Position numbers and translations under genes: made by a program. A stretch of 6,052 nucleotides of DNA from Mariprofundaceae bacterium (GTDB lineage Bacteria; Pseudomonadota; Zetaproteobacteria; Mariprofundales; Mariprofundaceae): assembly GCA_027018975.1 (NCBI GenBank), contig JALUXN010000299.1, forward strand, positions 1 through 6,052. The letters are read 5' to 3'. How positions within the stretch are numbered: position 1 is the stretch's first letter; every line of letters starts with the position of its first letter. The notes under the pieces are model-generated. The model worked only from the letters and a program-made list of their open reading frames with translations. It was not told the origin of the DNA and did not search any database. This document shows positions 1-5,374 of the stretch, one piece after another.

Positions 1-64
1 GAATCGTACTGCCAAATCCGGGGAATATGAGTCATGCGCGGCATAATAACCACACTAAATTGTA

Positions 65-88
65 AGGTCTTTGGCGAAAGCTAGACCT
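65..88 (+). other. Stem-loop 1 in leader region
   Basis: AGGTCT (65-70) and AGACCT (83-88) are perfect 6-bp inverted repeats. Inside, GGC and GCT can pair around a GAAA tetraloop (GGC-GAAA-GCT, counting one G-U pair), leaving a two-base TT bulge. GAAA tetraloops are common in structured RNA. No T-run follows on either strand, so this is not an ordinary intrinsic terminator. It lies directly upstream of a second, stronger stem-loop and may form one structured leader with it. Whether it is transcribed is unknown. Confidence 0.4.
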
Positions 89-94
89 GAAAAA

Positions 95-138
95 TGGCAC
101 TTGCAGGATTTAGGTCGACATCAAAACTGCAAGTACCA
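95..138 (+). repeat. Stem-loop 2: 12-bp near-perfect inverted repeat
   Basis: The left arm TGGCACTTGCAG (95-106) and right arm CTGCAAGTACCA (127-138) match at 11 of 12 positions; the only mismatch is C98 against A135. The inner 8 bp are perfect. The 20-base loop (107-126) contains AGGTC (112-116), a copy of the bases that form the left arm of stem-loop 1. Possible readings are a structured 5' leader RNA, a protein-binding palindrome, or the two ends of a very short transposon-derived element. No flanking target duplication was recognised, and no T-run follows that would make it a terminator. Confidence 0.5.
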
Positions 139-182
139 ATCAGCAGTGGGATCGAACGCTGTCATATCAGCGGCAAGATTCG

Positions 183-200
183 CTGATTCTTCTGATTCTT
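183..200 (+). repeat. 9-bp direct tandem repeat (CTGATTCTT x2)
   Basis: CTGATTCTT occurs twice back to back at 183-191 and 192-200, in the A+T-rich region 63 bases before the chosen start of the first gene. It is too short to call a mobile or satellite repeat. It could be replication slippage or a pair of regulator half-sites; nothing further can be said from one window. Confidence 0.35.
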
Positions 201-262
201 ATTCAAGAAAAACCATTCTAACCTAGCGATATCCATCTGTTTTTTTGGTATGTTTGCGCGGG

Positions 263-985
263 ATGCAGCAGCAGGCTAGCTTGTCGCCTGCGATCGTTTT
301 TTCGTCTGCACCAAGGAGCGTCCATTTGTTTGAAGTTGTTCAACAGCAGCATCCTGATTTTTCACAGACACAATCATTTGTTCATGAACGATTCCGGCTG
401 GCATATGGCGCGGATATACAAGCATTTATGCCATCTTTTGTGCGCGTAAAGCATGCCGATGGTCGGGTACGCGCAGTGCTCGGTTATCGTGGCGCGAATG
501 AGGGTAAACTCTATCTTGAGCACTATCTCGATGACCCGATTGAAGTGACTTTGAGTCGTTATCTGGGGCACGGTGTGTCGCGCAGGGAGATTGTCGAGCT
601 GGGTAATCTGGCCGAGGTGGAGCCGGGTGATGCGCGCATGGTGATTATCGGCGCGACGGCGTTTTTTCATCGTATGGGCTTCCGCTGGGTGGTCTTTACC
701 GGCGTGACCCGCCTGCGCAACGCCTTTGCGCGACTGGGGCTGGCGCCGAAACAGCTGATTGAGGTGGATGAGTCGCGCCTGCCGCCTGATGAGCGCGAGC
801 AGTGGGGCAGTTACTACAAGGGTGATCCGGTGGTCTGCTTTGGCTCGTTGCAGGAGGGGCACGACAACCTGCAGGAGCTGTGGGCGAGTCTGCGCGATAC
901 ATGGGCTGCGGCGGAAGAGGCGGGGGATGCGCTGCGGGATGTCGCTTCTGCGCCGGCGGATGCGGAGGCAGTCGTCGATGGGTAA
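263..985 (+). CDS. Thermostable hemolysin family (T_hemolysin) protein, acyltransferase-like fold
   Basis: The product is 240 aa from the ATG at 263. The family signature runs through the whole protein: a GYRGA motif near residue 74, LYLEHYLDDPIE at about 83-94, VELGNLA at about 111-117, a W-V-V-F-T strand near 143-146, and WGSYY near 181-185. The family is named after the delta-VPH thermostable hemolysin of Vibrio parahaemolyticus, but its fold belongs to the acyl-CoA N-acyltransferase/autoinducer-synthase group, and an enzyme role is more plausible here. No signal peptide or membrane segment is seen, so it is probably cytosolic. Its stop overlaps the ligase start by 8 bp, and it is the first gene of the unit. 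The start is uncertain: TTG at 245 or 254 is in frame, and TTG at 326 has a better ribosome site (AAGGAG, 313-318) but would shorten the first strand of the fold. The A-rich, G-poor first ~60 codons differ from the G+C-rich remainder. Family call is firm; function is inferred. Confidence 0.86.
   Translation: MQQQASLSPAIVFSSAPRSVHLFEVVQQQHPDFSQTQSFVHERFRLAYGADIQAFMPSFVRVKHADGRVRAVLGYRGANEGKLYLEHYLDDPIEVTLSRYLGHGVSRREIVELGNLAEVEPGDARMVIIGATAFFHRMGFRWVVFTGVTRLRNAFARLGLAPKQLIEVDESRLPPDEREQWGSYYKGDPVVCFGSLQEGHDNLQELWASLRDTWAAAEEAGDALRDVASAPADAEAVVDG
313..318 (+). promoter_or_regulatory. Possible alternative ribosome binding site AAGGAG
   Basis: AAGGAG sits 7 bases before an in-frame TTG at 326, near-ideal spacing. 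The ATG at 263 has only a weak GCGGG-like sequence before it. A start at 326 would give a 219-aa protein beginning MFEVVQQQ. Many family members appear to begin close to this strand, so the site may decide the true start, or may be chance inside the coding region. Confidence 0.3.
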
Positions 986-2492
986 GCCGTTGTCATCACT
1001 GCTGACGGCGATTCATGAGACTGCCGAGCAGCGGCCGGATGCTGTCTCCTTTGCGGATATGGATGGTACGCCGCGGCTCACTTATCGGGCGCTGGAGACG
1101 GCGGTTGATGGTGTGGCGACTCGACTGCGTAACGCTGGCGTGCGTTGCGTGGCACTGCTGGCCGATAATAGCGCGGCGTGGGCGGTGGTGGATCTCGCCT
1201 GTGTCCAAGCTGAGATTCCGTTGATTCCTGTCCCGCTCTTCTTTTCACCGCAGCAGATGTTGCATTTGCTGCAATCCTCCGGTGCGGATGCGCTGATTGG
1301 CAGTGACGTAGCAACGTTGGCGGCGCAGTTGAGTGCGGCGGGTGTGGCATGTGATGAGGCTGAGTTGCTCGATACTGCTGCCGGCGACTATCAAATCATT
1401 CGATTGCAGACGGCCAGTCAGCTGCTACCCGACGGCTGTGCAAAAATCACCTACACCTCTGGCTCAACAGGCGATCCGAAAGGGGTCTGCTTGCGTCAAG
1501 CAGTGATGGAGCAGGTTGCCCGCTCATTGGCGACGGCGACCGGTGCGACGGCGGATGATCGCCACCTCGCGCTGCTCCCCTATGCAACACTGCTGGAGAA
1601 TATCGGCGGCATCTATGCGCCGCTCTATGTCGGCGCGACGGTGGTTTCCGCGCCGCTTGCATCGGTCGGTCTGCAGGGGGCGAGCGGACTGGATGTGCAA
1701 CAGTTGGTGACGGCGCTGCACCGTTCGGCGGCGACCACCTGCATCATGATTCCGCAGATGCTGCATGCGTTGGTGGTGGCGTTGGAGCAGGGGATGCCGA
1801 AACCGGCGGCGTTGCGTTATATAGCTGTCGGCGGTGCGCCGGTCTCCGATCATCTGCTGGCGCGGGCGGCGGCGCTGGAGTTGCCCGTGTTCGAGGGTTA
1901 CGGATTGTCGGAGGCGGCGAGTGTGGTGGCGGTCAATCGCCCCGGCTGCTGCAAGCCGGGCAGTGTCGGCAAGCCGCTGCCGCATGTGCAGCTCAGTTTT
2001 GCCGATGATGGCGAGATTATGGTGCGTGGCGCGCTCTTTTCCGGCTATCTGGGCGATGCCGATAGCGAGCCGCCGGAGGCGTGGCCGACGGGTGACATCG
2101 GTTATCTCGATGCGGATGGTTTTCTGTTCTTAAACGGTCGCAAAAAACATATTTTCATCACCGCATTCGGGCGCAATGTGTCGCCGGAGTGGGTGGAGCG
2201 GGAGTTGGCGATTGAGCCGGCGGTGGCGCAGTGCTGCGTGTTCGGTGAGGCGCGTCACTTCAATGTGGCGGTGATTGTCCAGCGTGCCGGCGCGGATGAT
2301 GCGCAGGTGGAGGCGGCGGTCGCGGCTGCCAATGCGCGGCTGCCTGATTATGCGCGCATCGGCCGTTGGCTGTTGGCGGATGAGCCGTTTACGGTGGACA
2401 ATGGCCTCTGGACCGGTACCGGACGCCCGCGCCGCACGCATATTTTTGCGCGTTATCAAAACCAAATTGAACAGATCTACGAGGAGTCTTGA
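978..2492 (+). CDS. AMP-dependent synthetase/ligase (acyl-CoA or acyl adenylate-forming, ANL superfamily)
   Basis: The product is 504 aa. The start is the ATG at 978, preceded by GGAGG (964-968) at 9 bases and overlapping the previous stop as ATGGGTAA; the frame stays open further upstream, but that part only reads the first gene out of frame. Core motifs of adenylate-forming enzymes are present in order: the P-loop YTSGSTGDPKG (159-169), EGYGLSEA (306-313), TGD (371-373, ribose-binding Asp) and NGRKKHIF (386-393), followed by a small C-terminal domain. The enzyme should activate a carboxylic acid with ATP to an acyl-AMP and pass it to CoA, a carrier protein or an amine; the substrate cannot be read from sequence. 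At the A10 position the motif is NGLWTGTGRPRR (475-486), so the usual catalytic lysine is Arg483. It is cytosolic. Its product is probably used by the T_hemolysin, oxygenase and dehydrogenase proteins encoded beside it. Confidence 0.92.
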   Translation: MGKPLSSLLTAIHETAEQRPDAVSFADMDGTPRLTYRALETAVDGVATRLRNAGVRCVALLADNSAAWAVVDLACVQAEIPLIPVPLFFSPQQMLHLLQSSGADALIGSDVATLAAQLSAAGVACDEAELLDTAAGDYQIIRLQTASQLLPDGCAKITYTSGSTGDPKGVCLRQAVMEQVARSLATATGATADDRHLALLPYATLLENIGGIYAPLYVGATVVSAPLASVGLQGASGLDVQQLVTALHRSAATTCIMIPQMLHALVVALEQGMPKPAALRYIAVGGAPVSDHLLARAAALELPVFEGYGLSEAASVVAVNRPGCCKPGSVGKPLPHVQLSFADDGEIMVRGALFSGYLGDADSEPPEAWPTGDIGYLDADGFLFLNGRKKHIFITAFGRNVSPEWVERELAIEPAVAQCCVFGEARHFNVAVIVQRAGADDAQVEAAVAAANARLPDYARIGRWLLADEPFTVDNGLWTGTGRPRRTHIFARYQNQIEQIYEES

Positions 2493-3155
2493 ATGGCATT
2501 TTACGATACCTTGATGGCGGAGACCGAGGCGGAGCGCAACGAGCTGCTGTCGATCCCCTTTATTCAGATGGGCGCGGCGGGAAAGTTGTCACGCGAGAGT
2601 TATGTCGCCTTTCTCGGGCAGGCTTATCACCACGTCAAACATACCGTGCCGCTGTTGATGGCGACCGGCGGACGGCTGCCGGAGCGGCTGGAGTGGTTGC
2701 GGGCGGCCATCGGCGAGTATATCGAAGAGGAGATGGGGCATCAGGAGTGGATTCTCAACGATATTGCCGCCTGTGGTGAAGATAAGGAGGCGGTGCGCGT
2801 CGCGACACCGATGGCGGCGACAGAGCTGATGGTCGCCTACGCCTATCACACAGTTGATCGCAACAATCCGGTCGGCTTTTTTGGTATGGTGCTGGTGCTT
2901 GAGGGGACGAGTGTGTCGCTGGCTACCCACGCGGCGGAGAATATCGAGAAGAGTCTCGGCTTGCCGAAAACGGCCTTCTCCTATCTCACCTCGCACGGTT
3001 CGCTCGATGTCGGGCATGTCGATTTTTATGAAAATTTAATGAACAAGCTGGATGATCCGGCCGATCAACAGGCGGTGATCCACTGCGCCAAGCGTTTTTA
3101 CAAGCTCTATGGCGATATTTTCCGTAGTCTGCCGTTGATCGAGTACCAAGGATAA
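2493..3155 (+). CDS. TenA/heme-oxygenase-like iron-dependent oxygenase (HDO-type) family protein
   Basis: The product is 220 aa, close to the usual length of the all-helical TenA/heme-oxygenase-like fold. The ATG directly follows the ligase TGA with no spacer, and GAGGAG (2481-2486) lies 6 bases before it. Candidate metal ligands are E80 and H83 in EEEMGH, E137 in VLEG, and H168, D172 and H175 in SHGSLDVGH. These match the pattern of iron-using members of the fold, such as the 1-undecene-forming UndA and other heme-oxygenase-like di-iron oxidases. I do not see the cysteine-containing active site of true thiamin-degrading TenA, and it has no DNA-binding domain, so the common label 'TenA family transcriptional regulator' is probably wrong. 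The likely role is O2-dependent oxidation or cleavage of the molecule made by the neighbouring ligase and acyltransferase-like protein. Ligand assignment is by motif comparison only. Confidence 0.8.
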   Translation: MAFYDTLMAETEAERNELLSIPFIQMGAAGKLSRESYVAFLGQAYHHVKHTVPLLMATGGRLPERLEWLRAAIGEYIEEEMGHQEWILNDIAACGEDKEAVRVATPMAATELMVAYAYHTVDRNNPVGFFGMVLVLEGTSVSLATHAAENIEKSLGLPKTAFSYLTSHGSLDVGHVDFYENLMNKLDDPADQQAVIHCAKRFYKLYGDIFRSLPLIEYQG

Positions 3156-3180
3156 ACAGAGCGTATCGGAAGGGGGGAGT

Positions 3181-3990
3181 ATGGAAGTTCGCAACAAACG
3201 GGTGGTATTAACCGGAGCTGCCGGCGGTATGGGGCAGTTGCTGGCCAAGGCACTGCATGAAAAACAGGCCAAGCTCGCCCTGATCGATGCCAATGCCGAG
3301 GCGCTGGAGTCGCTGGCGGCGCAGTTGCCGGGGGCGCATGCCGTAGCCGGCAATCTCTCGACGGCTGCCGGTTGCCGTGAGGCGGCCGATACTTGTATGG
3401 CGCAGCTGGGCGGTGTCGATCTGCTGATCAATCTGGCCGGCATCAATAGTTTCGCCGCCTATGAGGATGAAGACCCTGATCGTCTGGAGCTGATGATGCG
3501 GGTGAATCTGCTGGCGCCGATGTGGATGACACGCGCCTTTTTGCCATCGATGCAGGCGCAGAATAGCGGCCGCATCGTCAATGTCGGCTCCATTTTCGGC
3601 TCGATCGGTTTTGCCTACTTCACCGCCTACTCGACCACCAAATTCGGCCTGCGCGGATTCTCCGAGGCGCTACGCCGCGAGCTGGCCGACACCAAGATCA
3701 AAGTCACCTACATCGCGCCGCGCGCAGTGAAAACCCCGATGAACAACGATGTGATCATGCAGATGGGCGAGGCGACCGGCATGAACATGGATGCACCGGA
3801 GACGGTGGTCAATAAGATCATCGCGGCGATCAACAATGATCGCAAAGACATCTATTTCGGCTTTCCGGAAGCGCTATTTGTGCGCATCAACGTGATGTTT
3901 CCGCGCCTTGTTGATAAAGCGCTGGCAGCACAGAATCGCATCGCCCGCAAATTTGCAAAACAGACCACTGAAACTGGAGGAGAAAGATGA
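3181..3990 (+). CDS. Short-chain dehydrogenase/reductase (SDR family, classical type)
   Basis: The product is 269 aa, the usual length for a classical SDR. The cofactor motif TGAAGGMG lies at 11-18, and D36 at the end of the second strand favours NAD(H) over NADP(H). NLAG (84-87) stands for the usual NNAG. N109, S137, Y150 and K154 (YSTTK) form an intact catalytic tetrad. It should oxidise an alcohol or reduce a carbonyl of a small molecule in the cytosol. The C-terminal part, after PMNNDV, holds a hydrophobic FGFPEALFVRINVMFP stretch (about 222-240) that may be substrate-binding or membrane-touching. The start ATG follows an AAGGGGGGAG-type ribosome site, with a 25-bp gap after the oxygenase gene. 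The stop overlaps the next start by 4 bp (ATGA). It probably performs a redox step of the pathway encoded by this unit; the substrate is unknown. Confidence 0.92.
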   Translation: MEVRNKRVVLTGAAGGMGQLLAKALHEKQAKLALIDANAEALESLAAQLPGAHAVAGNLSTAAGCREAADTCMAQLGGVDLLINLAGINSFAAYEDEDPDRLELMMRVNLLAPMWMTRAFLPSMQAQNSGRIVNVGSIFGSIGFAYFTAYSTTKFGLRGFSEALRRELADTKIKVTYIAPRAVKTPMNNDVIMQMGEATGMNMDAPETVVNKIIAAINNDRKDIYFGFPEALFVRINVMFPRLVDKALAAQNRIARKFAKQTTETGGER

Positions 3991-4658
3991 AAAAAATCAC
4001 TGCATATTGCATCACCATGCTGCTGGCGCTGGGCTTTGTTGCCACGAGCGCATCAGCCGCCGATCTGGGGCTGGAGCTGGCCAAAAAGTGGGATGTGATC
4101 AAATATCAAACCCCCGATAAAAAGGTGCGCATTGCCGCTTATGAGTCGTTGATCAACGAAGCCAAGGAACAAATCAAGGCGCATCCGGATGATCCGGCAC
4201 CGAAGGTGTGGGCGGCGATTTCATTGGCGACACTGGGTGGCGAGGTGGGTGCCATGGGCGGCGCACTCGGCAAGGTGGAAGAGGCGAAGGATCTCCTAGA
4301 AGCCGCACTGGCGCAGCATCCGAAGCCGGAGCTGGAGACATCGATTCACACCACCCTCGGCAGCCTCTACTATAAAGTGCCCGGCTGGCCGATCGGTTTC
4401 GGTGACGAAGATAAAGCGGTCGAGCACCTGAAACGCGCCCTCGAACTCAGCCCCGATGGGCTTGATGCCAACTTCTGGATGGCCTCCTACCTCTGGGATG
4501 AGACGCACAAATATGAAGAGGCCGGCAAACACTTCGCCAAGGCGATCGCCGCTGCACCGCGTCCGGGGCGTGAACTGGCGGATCAGGGGCGCAAAGCCGA
4601 AGCTGCTGCGCTGTTGAAGCAGGTGGAGAAGAAGGTGGGGCACAAGATCACGCTGTAG
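3987..4658 (+). CDS. Exported TPR-like protein
   Basis: The product is 223 aa. The N-terminus is a classic Sec signal peptide: KK, then a hydrophobic core (about 4-19), then SASA with predicted signal-peptidase-I cleavage after residue 24 or 25. There is no lipobox, so the mature protein is most likely periplasmic. The rest is helical and repeat-like: helix pairs around 45-82, 96-130, 142-168 and 174-210 look like tetratricopeptide repeats. Conserved-looking turns are VPGWPIGFGD (131-140) and PRPGRELADQGR (191-202), a pattern I associate with uncharacterised TPR proteins of this type. GGAGG (3976-3980) precedes the ATG by 6 bases, and the start overlaps the SDR stop by 4 bp, so translation is probably coupled. 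TPRs bind proteins or peptides; it may scaffold an envelope step or bind the product. It has no catalytic motif. Specific function unknown. Confidence 0.82.
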   Translation: MKKITAYCITMLLALGFVATSASAADLGLELAKKWDVIKYQTPDKKVRIAAYESLINEAKEQIKAHPDDPAPKVWAAISLATLGGEVGAMGGALGKVEEAKDLLEAALAQHPKPELETSIHTTLGSLYYKVPGWPIGFGDEDKAVEHLKRALELSPDGLDANFWMASYLWDETHKYEEAGKHFAKAIAAAPRPGRELADQGRKAEAAALLKQVEKKVGHKITL

Positions 4659-4669
4659 TGACTCTCGAG

Positions 4670-5374
4670 TTACATGCCCGTGAGTTCGGGCTGGCGGCAG
4701 GTGGCTACTACGGCGGCAGGAATGACCAACAGGTTGAGCAGTGGAACCATGAGCATCAGCATGGCTAAGCCGGAGAAGCCGAGCCAAAACCAGCGGCGAT
4801 TGTTGAGTAGCTGTTTGCGCTCAGCAAAATTCTGGCCGGTGCGGCTGGCTGCGGTATCGATCAGTTCAAAGCTGAGAAAGCGGATTGAGCCATAAGTCCA
4901 GATGGCTGTGGCCAGCGGCGGCAGCCAGAGGCAGAGCAGGGCGGCCACACCCCACAGCATCAGTTCGATCAGCGGCCGTAACGCGTTACGCAGGCTCTGC
5001 AAGATCTGTTGCGCATATCCCATCGATACGGGGGATGCGCTCAGGCCTGTGAGTTGTGCTGTGCGCACTGCCAGTTCATCGAGCCAGGGCGCAGATACGG
5101 TGGAGGCGAAGAGCACGAACCCTGCAGTGCCGGCAGCCAGTGACAGGATGAGTGCCAACAACCAGGCCATCCATCCGAGCAGCAGCCAATACCAGCTGTC
5201 ACCATCGGGGATCCACGCTGCAGCCATATATTCACTCAGCCAGAAGACGCCGCCGCTGAGCACCAGCATGATCACCAGCAGCAGTGCAAGCATTCGCCAC
5301 AAAATGGCGCGCAGTGATGATTGACTCAACAGCATCTGCAGACCGCCGAGCAGACTCCAAGCCCCTTCAAGCAT
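4670..5374 (-). CDS. EI24 domain / CysZ-like inner membrane protein
   Basis: The product is 234 aa, slightly shorter than sulfate permease CysZ (about 250 aa). Four strongly hydrophobic stretches lie at about 28-48, 61-90, 134-165 and 196-226. The last, with GFSGLAMLMLMVPLLNLLVIPAA-type sequence, resembles the C-terminal signature of the EI24/CysZ family. It is an inner-membrane protein. CysZ brings sulfate into the cell, but no sulfur-assimilation gene is adjacent, so I do not assign cysZ. The ATG (5372-5374) overlaps the stop of the upstream peptidase by one base (TAATG), and GGAG at 5383-5386 (minus strand) lies 8 bases before it. Both genes are probably co-transcribed and translationally coupled. 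It converges tail to tail with the exported TPR-like gene. Confidence 0.82.
   Translation of the reverse strand: MLEGAWSLLGGLQMLLSQSSLRAILWRMLALLLVIMLVLSGGVFWLSEYMAAAWIPDGDSWYWLLLGWMAWLLALILSLAAGTAGFVLFASTVSAPWLDELAVRTAQLTGLSASPVSMGYAQQILQSLRNALRPLIELMLWGVAALLCLWLPPLATAIWTYGSIRFLSFELIDTAASRTGQNFAERKQLLNNRRWFWLGFSGLAMLMLMVPLLNLLVIPAAVVATCRQPELTGM

Larger units (their letters stand above)
1..262. other. Upstream non-coding region with stem-loops
   Basis: I see no supported gene here. All six frames are broken by stops within a few dozen codons, and base composition is clearly richer in A+T than the genes that follow. The stretch holds two adjacent stem-loops (65-88, 95-138), a small inverted repeat CGCTG/CAGCG (157-161 with 168-172), a 9-bp tandem repeat (183-200) and a run of seven T (240-246). 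It must carry the promoter of the downstream five-gene unit unless that unit is read through from outside the window. I could not find a -35/-10 pair good enough to call; CATAAT at 42-47 resembles a -10 box but lacks a partner at the right spacing. Confidence 0.6.

Noticed and set aside
3..65. Open frame of 20 codons ending TAA at 63-65, possibly the 3' end of an upstream gene.
   Set aside because: Too short to identify a family or support by motif; kept only as a possibility.
95..106. TGGCAC followed by TTGCA resembles a sigma-54 promoter.
   Set aside because: The two elements are directly adjacent; sigma-54 needs about 5 bases between them (GG to GC of 10 bases), which is not met.
95..138. 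Integron attC site.
   Set aside because: The conserved core sites (GTTRRRY and its partner) are absent.
240..246. Run of seven T as the tail of a terminator for an upstream gene.
   Set aside because: No GC-rich stem immediately precedes it.
374..862. Long minus-strand open frame opposite the T_hemolysin gene (and similar ones opposite the ligase).
   Set aside because: Arg/His/Gln-rich translations typical of shadows of G+C-rich genes, no motifs, no ribosome site context.
759..977. Longer open frame upstream of the ligase start.
   Set aside because: It overlaps the T_hemolysin coding region out of frame, lacks family similarity, and the ATG at 978 has a good ribosome site.
4676..4691. GCCCG/CGGGC stem as a transcription terminator.
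   Set aside because: Lies inside the EI24-like coding region, only 5 bp, and no T-run follows on either strand.
4902..5324. 140-codon plus-strand open frame opposite the EI24 gene.
   Set aside because: Ser/Ala-rich low-information translation antisense to a clear membrane protein.
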